Below are positions 24,601 through 36,954 of a stretch of DNA of 64,000 bases, piece by piece. Position 1 is the stretch's first letter. Each line of letters starts with the position of its first letter. The stretch is from Hydractinia symbiolongicarpus. Lineage: Eukaryota > Cnidaria > Hydrozoa > Anthoathecata > Hydractiniidae. Under the pieces are notes generated by a model that was not told the DNA's origin, did no database searches, and was given only the letters and a program-made list of their open reading frames with translations. The DNA lies in the NCBI RefSeq assembly GCF_029227915.1, contig NC_079889.1, positions 8,742,001-8,806,000 of the forward strand. The letters run 5' to 3'. The position numbers were made by a program, and so were the translations under genes.

Positions 24601-24936
24601 TGTTTAAATCCATATCTGCCTTCAAAGTTACTTGCTAGCGAAAGTAAAATCAGAGCTAGCAACAATACCGTTTCCTTCGTGTAAAAGAATCCAAGGTTAT
24701 TGCTTTCGCAATGTTTTGCTATGAGCTGAATTGCTAGACCATGGAGTTACAATGATTACGCCAATTTATAGTGGATACACGGGAGAAATTCAATGGGAGA
24801 TGTATCTCCGAAAACAAATTTATGTCGTTTGCATTCCAAATGTTTTTCTTGCCGCCTTCCCAATCAAATTTTTTAGCATATGATGCCTCATTTTCATGAA
24901 AATTTTGAATGACGTCATTTTATTAATATAAAGGAG

Positions 24937-25349
24937 TATTTTATAATGTTAAATATGTGACGACCGCATAAATGAGCCTGTTGTGAGGAGATCTATTCTG
25001 TTCTTTAATATGTCATTTATGAATATCTGTGTGAATTTAAGCGATCTTAATACACGACGGAACCCTTCCATAACATTCTAGAACATTCCAGTCATGAAAT
25101 TGAGAAAATGAACAATATATAATAACATTTGAGAATAGTAGTTAAATTATGTTATTGATTTCATTTAGTTGTCTTCCCTTTCCGGACCGAATAAGTGTAA
25201 GACGAAAAATCAAGGTAAAATGTTCTTTTTACAATATACTGAGTAATGTTTCACAGTTCACAAGCATTTGTTAGTTAAGTTTGTTAGCTACCTACAATCT
25301 TAAACAAGAATATCGAGGCTCAATTTTTTCTTCATTTTTCAAAGAAGGC
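24937..25349. other. Non-coding gap
   Basis: Sequence between the right tip of the ISL2EU-type element and the next repeat. Nothing recognised. Confidence 0.4.
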
Positions 25350-25530
25350 TACAAAGTCATCACTTTTGCACACAAGTATGCCAAGCACAGTTAAAAATTT
25401 GGAAAGTGGCTAGTCACATTCTCCAGCACGTCTTTACACAGAAATGATCAACATCGGGGCCCATGAAGTACCCCAAATTTATGAAAATTGTTCACGCTGA
25501 TGTCAGCAACAATTAGTACATTTTAAGAGT
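25350..25530 (-). repeat. Reverse-oriented relative of the 9-kb MITE interior
   Basis: On the minus strand it reads ATTGTTGCTGACATCAGC, then AATTTGGGGTACTTCATGG, GAATGTGACTAGCCACTTT and ACTTGTGTGCAAAAGTGATG. This is collinear with about 9.13-9.29 kb. Confidence 0.6.
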
Positions 25531-25965
25531 TTGGACTTTAAGTTTGAACTAAAAAGCATAACCAGTAATCTTTGACAAGTTCAAAATATGTACATGTAAT
25601 ATAGCTGCGCAATTACTAGATGTGTGAACTGTAAGGGTGTCAAATGTACTATTTTCGTTTACCTGCCGTAATATTAAACGCGAATTGCATATCGGGGAAG
25701 TTAATAAAATGGCGGAAACAGGGTAAAAAACCATTTGAACGCACTAGAATTAAAATTGTTTAAAACTTTATTTTTGGGACAAAATCAAAATCCGAAAATA
25801 ATTAGTAAAAGCGTTAGTTGTTTAAATATTGTATGATGGGATAAAAACTAGCAGGACAAAAACGTAGTATAACTGTATAGCGCAACAGATAATTAACACA
25901 ACAAATAATTAACAAAACTGGTCAGCAAAAAGATTTAAAAAGAAAATGTAGATTGGCCGGGACAT

Positions 25966-28800
25966 GTGGCATTGATGTTAATGAAAATGATCATCCGCCA
26001 AAGTAGTATGCCGAATATGTGTATTATCAAAAAAATGTTGGATTTCAGGCAAATCAATCAATTAAATTTGCATCAGTCAGTTTTAATAAAAGGAGTTTAC
26101 GTGTCAACACATAAAGATCCAGTTAAAGACAATAGAACCATCCACAATGGTCTGCACGGTTCTGACAATACCCAAAATTATTAAAGATATGGCGGAAAAA
26201 ATTATTTCCAAAATTAATTTAACTTGTAAGAAACTATGCAAGGAAAAGGGCAATGGTGCAATCCTTCTTGACAACACGTATCCTGGCTTGGTTACATTCA
26301 AACAGAAAAACTGTGAAAAAAAATTGATTACAAACAATTCATTTTCTTGATGTACTTAATGCAGTTACTGGACAGTTCACTAAATTTATTGAGACTTCAA
26401 AAGCATTGCAGATCAAATATACGTTTTTATACTGTATACTTTGGAACAAACTTAGCCTGTTACAGAGGTTGAATATGACAGCTATGATTAAATGTGGTGC
26501 AAGCAAAGAGGTGTAAGTATGCATGAAACTTCTGGGATGATACTACCATTGCATTGGTGTTTAATCAGCATGGTACATAGTTGGAATGCATATCCAAATG
26601 TGAATAAATAACCATCATGGGGTAATTCCTTTGTTCTAGTTCTAAAGCTATAGAACGGAAAATTTCTTCATAGCGTGAAAGCCTGAACTTGGTGTACGAA
26701 TCTTTACCTCCAGAAATATATTCCTTCTATTTGGTGAAACTTTTACTACAGCACATTTGATCATACCCAAATCTAGTTTTGATTTTTTAAATAATGTAGT
26801 TAGGGCTGTGGCTGTCAAAGTAAAAATGGCTCCCTGAATTCTGCTCCCCTAAAAAGTTATAAGGTTTACACATTATAATTTTGGATTCACCTTCAATTTT
26901 AAAATGAAAATAAGAATGATCTGTTCTATAAGCAGTTCTTTTCATATGAACTTCTCATATTGTTGTAGGATAAGCACAATCTAAGCATGGTCAATACAAA
27001 GACTGCCGAATTTCTTATACTCACAGTGCCTCCTCAATTGTCTACTACTGTTGTCGAACCGGCACTTAGATAATGCTTGACAGCTTTTTTGAAAAAAGAA
27101 ATCCTTATTGTAGCTATATATACTTACCACAGTTCCACACAGCGTGCTTGATATACAATGATAGCTACCACATCTTTCTACTGTTTGCAATAAATTCCTA
27201 TCATCTAATGAAAGCAGAGGTTCGGGATGGGCAAACAAGAAGTCAAAATTTCCATTTAATATGGGCGTATTTATAAACATGCTTCTGTATTTTTTCTTTA
27301 ACAAATCTTTTTCCTCTTCAGAAAACAAATATTTTTGTTATTCTTTAAGTTGGGTTAGTGCCTCTGCTGTCATGCCTCTCGTTCGTAACACTTGAATTTG
27401 ATCCCTTATAATGAAATTTAACGGGCTGATGACTATAACAATATTCTCTTAATCTTTTGCTGGAATAAAATAAAGCAGTAGCTGATGATAAATAAGAGAT
27501 TTTTCAAATCTAGTCGGTAACACTGCCAAAGCGTGACGACCCAGTAATAAAAACTCCAAAATTGAACTTGCTTAGATTCAAAATGTAAACACTTGGAATC
27601 TTTCAAACAAAATATCTCAAGTCAACTTTGACCAATCAGACTCTCTAATTTACCAAGCGAGATAATCAAAATGGAGTCTGAAGAAGACGTGCAGGCATGC
27701 ACAGAAACTTACAACAACAACAAGGAAGATGAAATGATAAACGCTAATATGTCTATGTTAGAACTGTACAAGCAAAAAACGAACATAGTCAAAAGATTGC
27801 TGAATTACTTGGAAAAAAGCAAATAATATCTTGCTTCCGCAGCTTTTACTTTAAGTCAGTTTAGTTTCACAACAACAACAACTTCGTAGTGGCGAATCGC
27901 AGCACCAAATTTCTGAAAATGAGAGCAGTTCTACAACAACAACAACAACATACTTATCTGGGGAAGAGTTTTCAACTATGCTAATCGAGGAAGTTAAAAA
28001 ATATTCTTATACATGTGACTACATGTCGTGCACACAAAGAAACCCCCAAGAAAGCAGAGACATGGAGACAGATAAGCATCCAGCTAAGCGTAAAAGGTAA
28101 GAAGTCTTGTAGTTAAGTTGTAGCAATATTTAATTTTAAGAACTACTAGTTAGCTACACTTGTAGATTAAGCATATACATACCGTCCTTGTTACGTGACA
28201 GAGTAGCTAGCTAGCTATCAAGAAAATCGAAATCACATTTTAGACGTTTACGTAATTAGGACGTTATACGCTAGGTAGCTATAGCCTTGTATATATTTCT
28301 TTCCGAGAAACAGCTGGAAAAAGAATATAAAAGACTGAAGGATAATTCCAGGAAATGCTTGAATGAAGAGATCTGGAAACACAATTAGGATCAAAATCAA
28401 AGCAGCTACCAACCTGTTTTTTTTTCAAAGAACTTCAGTTTCTTAAGGATGTAGTTTCGGACTGTGAGACTCATAGTAATATGTCACCGCAAGCATCACC
28501 TGCAATGTCAAGGGACAATGAGGTGAATTTTATCAATGACCGATCTGACTCTTCTGGCATTTTTATTTACACAAAAAAAACATGTCAGTGGTTTAGATGA
28601 TGTTTTTGGTTTCTGCTATTGACAACGACATCCGTGTTAGTAATAACAGTTCCAATTCAACAAAAGCTGACGCTTTGTTTTGCAAAAAGTATTATATCCA
28701 TGTTAAAAGGACTGTCCTCTAAAAAACAATAAAAAAGCAAGGATAAAAATTATGAAAGCTTTACTTGATATGGATGAGGAATAATAGAGACTGGTTGTGT
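25966..28800. pseudogene. Unassigned, decayed coding remnants (possible second transposon)
   Basis: Several coding-like snippets lie close together, none intact. Plus strand: fragments at 26.09-26.34 kb. Minus strand: a 115-codon frame at 26981-27328 with natural composition (SEEEKDLLKKKYRSMF, then a Cys-rich tail). Plus strand: an ATG at 27671 followed by MESEEDVQACTETYNN and a broken coiled-coil-like stretch (ELYKQKTNIVKRLL); near 27.96-28.10 kb, KYSYTCDYMSCTQRNPQES ends at a good donor (AAAAG/GTAAGA). A later piece after CGAGAAACAG at about 28.31 kb begins LEKEYKRLKDNSRK. The layout (a plus and a minus gene, both broken) recalls the neighbouring ISL2EU-type element, but I cannot name a family. 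Confidence 0.3.
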
Positions 28801-30516
28801 TTTGCACGTGTTACGTTACACGTAGTTTTGTTACATTTCTTTCACAATATTTTTATACGAACCAAGAAATTTTGTATTTTTGTGTTTTAATTTTTTTCAC
28901 TTGTTCATCCTGAAATTGTTCTTACTTTATTCTTATATATATTTTAAGAATTTTGTGTCATTTTCAGTACATTACAAATTTTTGCGACCAAAACTTATGT
29001 ATATACAAGTTTCGCCAAACAACAACAATTGATGATTCTGTGAAAAATTCTGTCTTTAAAGATTTCTCCGTGTTTGCTGTGTCTTATCTTATAAAATTTT
29101 TCTTATAAAAAAGTGTATTTAACATAAATCTTGTATGTCAATAAGTACAAAAAGAAACAGTTATGACGGTAGCAGCTGTAAGCGGATAACGTGTTAGTTT
29201 TCCCGTGGTACTCCTCCCTTCTGCGAGATCAACAATTTTGTCAAGATTAGCCTAACATTACAGAGATATAATCAAATTAAAAAGAAAAATGTACCCATAG
29301 CACTGAGGAGATAATAACGTGTTTTCATTTACGAAATTAAAAGCCAATTGCGTAGCTAAGGCTGTAATGTAACAAATCTTATAAGGAACCTTCCTGTCTA
29401 AAATGTATCATAACATACCTTTCGGTGATATTTGTAGTTGGAAATAGTGATAATTTCTAGTTTTTTTTAGCAACATGTTTTATTTTCTAAACAACATTAT
29501 ACACACATTGATACAATACAATTATTTCTAACCTTATATTAGCACTTTGCTGGGAGTTATAAGCAGATAAAAAGCCAATTTTCCTTTTGTTATCCAAATT
29601 GAATACGGCTGCCTCCACTGTGAAATCCCTACGTTTAATCAATTTTTTTAAAAAAAATTTGCACTTGTAACAGTCCAAATCTAAAAGTCGATATCTACAC
29701 TGAAATTCAACAGCTTGCTTTCTTAACTGTGCAAACTTTGCTTTTGCAGTTAACACTATAGCTAATTTGAAACGGCAGACAGATGTTACGTTGGCATTAG
29801 GATATATGGCGAATGTCACGCATTTTACAAAAACTGGAAATTTTTATCTACAATCAAGTATAGACATAACAAATACAGAGATGTGCGTTAAACAAGTTGT
29901 ATGTCGAATTCAATGTACTTCGCTGCATATTATTTTTCATTTTTTTAAAAAAACCTATCCAGTTTGAATCAAAATAATAAATAAAAAACGCACATTCATG
30001 TAAAATTTTAATTTTCTGCTCCAATGAAATCTGGAATTCAGCAAAGCAAAAAGCAAATTCAATTTCTGTAAACTTAACACCTTTGAATTGTCTTCTTAAA
30101 AAGCAAAAAACGCTTCTAGATTGCAATATACTTGTTGAAAACAAAGGCAGCATAAATTTTCCTTAATGATATTTTAAAATTTCTTTGTACTATCGTTTAG
30201 TCAAAATTATTTACATCACACTCACACTCACACTCACAAGTAGCTGCCTTTTACCGTGTACGATTACAGATGTAAGGAAAACTTCTGGAGTTATTGACTT
30301 TAGAAGAAAAAATTATAAAATAAAGCAAAAAACATTGGATCGAGTTATATTGACGAAAGATTTTTATCAAATTTTTATCTCTGAAGCATTGAGTCCTGGA
30401 ACGCCAAAAATGAAAAGTATAATATAAAGAAAAAAAGTCTTTTCCTCATCGAAGAATTCTAAAGTAGTATGGAGAAGTTAGGTAAAACTTTGGTTACTGG
30501 TAGCTTCTTGTATTTG
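28801..30516. other. Intergenic, downstream of sensor copy B
   Basis: AT-rich. The overlapping frames at 29487-30153 on both strands show no family resemblance. A short (CACACT) repeat lies at about 30217-30238. Confidence 0.4.
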
Positions 30517-30535
30517 TTTATTTATTTATTTATTT
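30517..30535 (-). promoter_or_regulatory. Candidate polyadenylation signals for sensor copy B
   Basis: On the minus strand this is a run of overlapping AATAAA hexamers about 90 bases past the stop codon of copy B, a reasonable place for 3'-end formation. It could also be a plain (TTTA) microsatellite. Confidence 0.45.
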
Positions 30536-30625
30536 CTTTCTTTTGGGAAACAACTATTCAAAATCTAATATTATTAAAAAAAATTTTGAAAGTTTTAAAC
30601 TGGCAGTTTTTTCAATTTCAGCATC

Positions 30626-32951
30626 TTATCCCATTGCCAAAAGTTCTTGCTTTCTGGCTGCAGCGTTATTGGCTACTTGGTTTAGCACTTGTTGATCTTT
30701 GTTTTGCAAGATGTTCTCGTAATCCATAAAATAATTGTAAAGCTTTCCGCTTCTTAGTCGCTCAATCAAGTCATTCAGCATGTCAAGATATCTTGCTGGC
30801 ATCTGAGATTTTGACCAATTTAAGCTAGGATTTTCTTCGTTCATCCAAAACAGTTGGTGCTATAAGGAAAGATAGCTTCATTACAAGTACAAGAATTAAT
30901 CATTTCTAAAGTGGTAACAAGTATGCTGAAACTCGATTTTGAAAAGAGTGAGATATATATTCCATTTTAATTCACTGTTATACGGAGTGAAAGTTGTCTA
31001 TATTAAAGTCTGCTGATATATCCATAGCTACTATTGCTTAATGCTTTTATATCAGTGTTCCCGCACAAAGTCAACAAGAATGGATTGTCAACATTTTGAA
31101 TATATAAACGACAAAGCTTTCTCGTATTCGATTTCTTTGATGTGCCACATTTTTTCAAATCCTTTTAAAAAACTGATAAAAGCTGATAAATCAAAATTAT
31201 AAAGCAAATGTACAGTTTGCTACAACCATTTGCTTATTTTCTGTGTCCAAATCTCATTTTAGAATTAAGGCGTGCAAAAAGAAAATAGAAGGCATTTGAC
31301 TACGTCAGGTACGCTCCTGTAAGTGATCTTCCTGAACTCAAATCAAGCAAAATTTATGCACACATAGAAAACTTTTCTTTCTGAATATCACTAAAAAAAA
31401 ATCCCGTTAAATATTTTTTAATACTTAGATAAATTAAAATATATTAAAATTGCCTAATAAACATTCCTTTACGTGATATAATTTGCGCAATACATTTCCA
31501 TTGCATTAAAACGGAATGGAGTATTGATCAATCCAATTATGTTGTGTCTTTGTCAAATGTATCTTCTCTCCCTCAAAATCATGAACGTACACGTGATTAA
31601 AGCCGAGAGTTCATAATACAGTCACACGTTCTTTTTATGATTATCAAACAAAATTTAAATACAAAAATGGCAAGCGCCTTACCTTGAATATCATGCTGGA
31701 TATACCCGGCAAGTTATTTCCGGACCGGCCAAGCCATGTCTGAAAATCAGCTTTTAACAACTTGTGACACATTTTTCTGCAACCATGGTCGTTATCATCA
31801 ATTCCATTCATCAGTGCTTGGCCTGCTCTGGAAACTGATATATACCAAAACTTTACATCTTTTGGTATTAAATGTAAACCAGCATCATAGATAGATTTTA
31901 TCAGGAATCGTGGTAAAACAACTTTTGTTTCAGGCCTTGGCCACTTATAGTCGCTAAGTGTAATTTGGTTGATGGCAATTGATGCACATAGATCTACAGT
32001 AATTGTTGGAAAATGTTTCCTTTTGATAGTGATGGGAAGCGCTGGACCTTTGGCTTCATTACGGACATCAATTGTATCTAAAGGTAGAGGTATATATGGC
32101 TATTCTGACCTTGTAAAATGCAATAAATTAAGTAACATCTAGAGAACAAATTTAAACCGAAGTGAGAGATAAGAAGTATAATCGTATACTACCTTGCATT
32201 CTAGCTTGAGCACACTTCAAGTGCCGATACAGTTCTTCTTGGATTTTTCTAGGCACAATAGTTTTTCCTGATGTTGTTTTAACTTCCACATATCCCTGGG
32301 GGATTCCATCCCAACTTCGCGTGGTCACAACACGCATGGGAACGTTCAAGTTTAAGGTCTAGAAAACAATTTTTATGGAACGTAAGACCTACTTGTTATT
32401 ATTGGTAGTAATAGTATCATTTTTTTTATTGATAAATTAAAACAGCAAATAAAAATGTCAACAGTGATTAATTCAGTTAGAAATATATGTACCTTTTGTC
32501 TTTGAGTAAAGTCATAATACACTCTATTCCCTTCACGATTCAAATGCAGCTCCTCCAGGGAAAATATTAACGGGATGTCAAAATCAAATTCATCTGCATT
32601 GAGTACTTTGGTGTCTGTTGAATAACTACCTGACTTTCTAAAGTTCTTGGAAAATATACCATCGCCAAGACACTGTTTAACTGCTTCAAACACTCTCTCC
32701 ACTTCATAACGAGCAACTTTGCGGGAAGAAGGTTCGATTGCAATTGTTCCATAACGTTCATTCAAAAAGCTTCCCAAATTCTTTGTTTCGTGTTTCTTTT
32801 GTTGATGACGCATGCAAGCTGATCTGCTGGCAAAGTGTTTGTGGCACACATTGCAATGTTGAGGTACCACTGCTCCATGATCATCTTCTTCGTGGTAGAG
32901 AAGTTCAAGAGGAGTTGGAAAAACCTCTTTGCAATAAAGACACTTCTTCAT
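30626..32951 (-). CDS. Zinc-finger cGAS-like/Mab-21 nucleotidyltransferase, copy B (417 aa, intact)
   Basis: Exons 32493-32951, 32193-32358, 31683-32077 and 30626-30859 join without a stop; junctions are AAG/GTACAT, AAG/GTAGTA and AAG/GTAAGG donors with TAG acceptors. Residues 4-25 and 33-54 are two C2H2 fingers (C-x2-C-x12-H-x4-H). A spine helix follows, then the nucleotidyltransferase core: G108-S109 and E121-x-D123 in DEFDFDIP, with the third acid D237 in ITVDLCAS. These are the positions that bind metal in cGAS. The C-terminal Mab-21 lobe has KFWYISVSRAGQALMNG, GCRKMCHKLLKADF and, in exon 4, HQLFW and RLRSGKLYNYF. cGAS-like receptors sense nucleic acid or other ligands and make cyclic or linear nucleotide messengers for STING; ligand and product here are unknown. 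The zinc thumb inserted in vertebrate cGAS is absent. ATG is chosen because all paralogues start just before the first finger, six bases after an AG acceptor. Confidence 0.9.
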
Positions 32952-32959
32952 GTTTATCT
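32952..32959 (-). promoter_or_regulatory. Conserved splice acceptor six bases before the ATG of copy B
   Basis: On the minus strand the start codon is preceded by TTTAG then ATAAAC. The same AG + six bases + ATG spacing is found in copies C and D and, with a lost start, in copy A. It marks either a 5'-UTR intron or a spliced-leader acceptor. Confidence 0.6.
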
Positions 32960-35900
32960 AAATACGATAAATAAAAACAATGACAAACCCTAATACAAGA
33001 AAAATGTTATTCTTCAATGCTTCATATAGTCATAAGTCTTTATCAGCTCAAGAAGTTTTGGATAACGTGTTTAAAAGGTTTAATGAGTGGCTGAACAGAA
33101 AATACATGTTTATTCGTTTTTGCAAAAGCTGTTGGAAGTTTGGAAACACGACTATTTTAAAATTTTTGCAATTAGCTAAACACTCTTTGATATTTCTAAG
33201 ATAATTTTATACAAAATATTTTTTCCAAGCGCAAGCTTGCAATTAAAAGAGTTTTGTAACATACATTACCTTTTTTCTTTGGATTTAGTTTGTATTTTTT
33301 CCAATCCAAAAAAATTTTTCAATTAGTACATTATTTTTTAATTATTTTATTAAACATAATAAAAGTTCCAGAAACAATCATTCCCATAATATTCCTTATA
33401 GTAAAGATTTTTAGAAAAGTTAAACGAATGCAATATTTTTTCCTCGAAGAATTAGTTTTTATTTCGAAAAAAATGTTCAATGTATTTTTTTTGCATAAAA
33501 ATTTCCTAACTTTTTTCCTTTCTCTTGTTTTCTTATTTCATAAAATTGCTTTAAACTTAAAAAGATGCGGGAAGTGTCAAATGTTGCACTTTTTTGAGAA
33601 TGGCTCTCGAGTAGAAAAAAAAAGAGAAAGCTAGTTGAAATATATGCACGAATAAATCATATAAATCATTGTCTAGCCTGATTTATTTTTAAGATTTGAT
33701 TTGAGAATTTAGCATGCTGTCATATCTTTGCAGAAAGATATGACAGCATTTGTTAAAAAAAGAAAAACTAAAAACAATTTACCTTTATTTTCAGCTGAAT
33801 GCTTCCAGACACTGCCTTCACTCCAGCAAATGTTGTCTCATAGGTCTTCCTCCCCTCCTTTTATACATTTTGGTAGGTGCATCCTATTTTACCCTTTTTC
33901 TGATATAGGGAAAAATTACAAACCATCTTTGGTTGTCTTGCCCATAATTTCTTCATTTGCAGCAAGATGTTCCTACCGATTGGGGGATTTCCCTTTTTGG
34001 ATTATCTTTAAATATTAATTCTTGTCCTACCTTGTCCGCTATGGTCATTGTTATTTTCCCTCTGCCACAAACAACATAGAAACACATAGAACAGTGACAT
34101 TAATAAAATAGGTTTAAGTAAACAATTTATGCCTGTCTTTTCGACTTGTCAAATGTACAGGCTGTGTCTGGTAATTGTAAAAAATGGTTGCCAATTGTAT
34201 ATGTTGATCATTACAAGAAAGTAAGAAAATGGTTGTGTTTAGTAATTCTAAATTAAAGAAAAAACACATTATATAAATATTTAATATAATAATAGATTGT
34301 TTGCTTAATTGTACATGTTCTTTTGCGAGAAAACTAGTTGTGACATTTTCACGCCGAAAATTCAAAAACATTCAACAACGCCTTATTCCTCTTGCTTGCA
34401 GTTATTGATCAATCGTAACCGTTAATTTTTTTTCACTATGTATATGAACTATGTACATTTTGGCTTCTATGATATATTTTTATATTATTTAATCTGAAAA
34501 CATTAGTTTCTGTTAGTACTGCAATAAGTAACACACAAGCGAAGAGGAAGACTAGATCGCATCAATTGCTCAATTCATCAATCCTGGATACTCCACCTCC
34601 CACAGTAAGATAGAGCACTTTACTGATAAGCTACTAGTTGTTTTTAGGTGTCTTGAGAACTTTAGAACTTACAACGAAGATGAAAAGAGCGTATTTAGCT
34701 ACACGTCTTTTTAATAACGACAACTGACATAAACATAAATCAACGGTTTGGAACGAATGTAAATATTTGACGCTATACATGATTTTGTGGCAAGCACGTT
34801 TTTCAAAAAAAAAAAAACAGAAAACAAGAAAATTGGCAACTTGTCTTGTTGTTTCAATTTTTTAAATTTAGTATTCGTTTAAAAAAGAAATTAAATGTTC
34901 ATATAGGGTAAGTTTTGTTAAACAAATACCTTAATGATTTGTTGTTTATTAAAAATTTAGATAGAATCCAAAGCATTACAGAGGGTCAAAAAGACAATAC
35001 CATATTTGGCAAAAGTTTAACTCGTCGTTTTCAAGAGTATTCATAGCGAGGTGTGCAAAACTTTGCTTGACACAGTAAGCAAGTTTTATGCAATGATTTA
35101 ACTAAAATATACGGACATATTGCACCTTTCTTTAGATGACATTAAGGAGTTGAAGAAAATTAAAAATTAAACGAATTCCAGGTAAAATTAAGAAAATATA
35201 TAAGAAAATCACACCCTGGTTAAAACAAAGAAGCACATTTCCAAGAAAATCAATAAATCAATCCATTAGCTAAATTCTTAGAAAAAGAAATGCATGAAAG
35301 ATCAGGAGAAACACGAACAAAGTGTTTATATGGCTAATAAATTGTTCCACCTCCTCTCGAACTTTTCTACTAGAGTAAAAAAAGAACATGTAAAATATTT
35401 TTGCGACACAAATTCTTTATTTAATTGAATATCTTGTCGTAGCATCATGTCATCAACCTTACTTTAAAGCTAGAGGTAAGCAAAGGATCGGTTGGCGTTG
35501 ATATTATCTTTGTTTTTTCCTCGACACCCTCTACTTCCTGCTCTGAAACAAACACCCCATCATTGACCCTACAGTACGAAAAGTTATATTGGCGTCATAA
35601 ATATAAAAAAGTTCGATAAAAGTATTTTAACAGGTTGGAATTAGCAAAGCATGAAAGGGTTACGAAACATAGGAATTCTTGCAACGAAAAGTTGAATCAA
35701 GAAAGGAACACTTCCCCATCTATAACTATTAATTTCAACTTGGGTGTTTACCTTGCTGCATGAAATAAAATTTAGCTGATTAGTGATGGTAGCGAACTGT
35801 TATTTTACGTCTTATGACGTCGAAAAAATACTGAAAAGCAATTAAATAAGTAATTATAAATTTCTCGATAATTTTTTAATTTTGAAGAATTTTTTTTCTT

Positions 35901-36954
35901 TTTTGTTCAAGCCCTTTTGTTTAGTTGACTGATAGGCCTTGCCTAATACATAAAAAGTTTTTTGTTGACGTTATATCGTTGTTTTTTTTTCATTCCAAAT
36001 TAGTATTTATGCTAACTTGTAAAACTTTCTTGAAATTTGGATTATACATGAACAATGAACTGGGATTTGGATAAAGCAAGAACAAGGCTTGAATTTTACT
36101 GATTTTCTGTTTTCCTGAAAAGTTGTAAGTTTTGCTGGGATTGCCAATATACTTTGGCTTTCAGCCGCAAAAATTTCTTCCTTTTGATATTAAATAATTT
36201 GAAATAATTTGATAGAAAAAATTTAGAATAATCTAATTTTTATACGACCAAAAAATGTTCAAAAAAAACAAGTTAAAGCATGAGAAAAAAAGAGTAACAA
36301 TTCCGGTTTAAAGACAACTTGTCTGAATCTGATATCGCGTGTGTCAACAATTAATTGCCACAAGAACGATCGTTTTCTGTTTATACATGTCAATGTTGAC
36401 CTCAAAGTGTATGAACATTTTTCCCTTTTTCTGGCAACGTAAGCAATTTTTAACGCAACTTGGATTTTTAATATTTTTTATTTTATTTATTTATTTATTG
36501 CTGCCTTTACACAACCATGTTAAAAAAAAGTTAAGAAAAGAAATTCCGAGTAAAATAAAAAAGCATATATCACTCATTTTTATCGGTACGCATAAGGGTG
36601 CTAAATTTCAGGTACCGAATACGCCAATTCAAATTTGCTTGCGGTCTCTACAAGCAAGTTTCAATGTTTATTAGACTTGGTGAACAATTCAATCTTTAAC
36701 TACCTTTCGTAAGTAAAATTATTCACTGGAAAAAAACTGATGTGTTGTTGATAAGAGAACAGATTTGTTCAAACAAATACATAATACAAAATAATCATTT
36801 TAACAATAACAAAAGTGAACATCAAAAATGACATTCCATGCTGATAGGAATGGGTTCCCATGGTAACATCTTTTCACTGAATTAATATCGAGTTCATTTC
36901 TGCTGGTTAGCTACATCGCTTTCCAAAAGTTTTTTTTCTTAACGTATTACGCTT
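32960..36954. other. Long AT-rich intergenic stretch
   Basis: No gene rebuilt. Frames at 33290-33634 and 33728-34018 are low-complexity or repeat-derived. About 33.79-33.91 kb resembles the dispersed repeat found at 43.2, 53.8 and 54.9 kb (CTTCCAGACACTGCCTTCAC, then TTTATACATTTTGG, then CATCCTATTTTACCC). The 111-codon frame at 36339-36674 is hydrophobic and unrecognised. Confidence 0.4.
33714..33749. repeat. Perfect 16-bp-arm hairpin
   Basis: Arms ATGCTGTCATATCTTT and AAAGATATGACAGCAT are exact inverted repeats separated by GCAG. Confidence 0.9.

Larger units (their letters stand above)
21330..24936. mobile_element. Decayed ISL2EU-type DNA transposon (THAP/DDE plus YqaJ)
   Basis: Inverted termini: the left end has CTCCTTTTCATTAATAAAAT then GACGT, and 13-15 bases later CATGAAAACGAGGCA, then TATGCTAAA. 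The right end on the minus strand has the same blocks in the same order (CTCCTTTATATTAATAAAAT, GACGT, CATGAAAATGAGGCA, TATGCTAAA). Between them lie a plus-strand THAP + DDE gene and a convergent minus-strand SWIM + YqaJ gene. That two-gene layout is known for ISL2EU (IS4EU) elements of animals. Both genes are broken. A second ACTCCTTTA block at about 21263-21275 suggests a small insertion or duplication at the left tip. Confidence 0.7.

Noticed and set aside
33290-33634. 114-codon plus-strand frame
   Set aside because: Phe/Leu/Ile/Lys-rich translation of AT-rich DNA with no motif and no splice signals.
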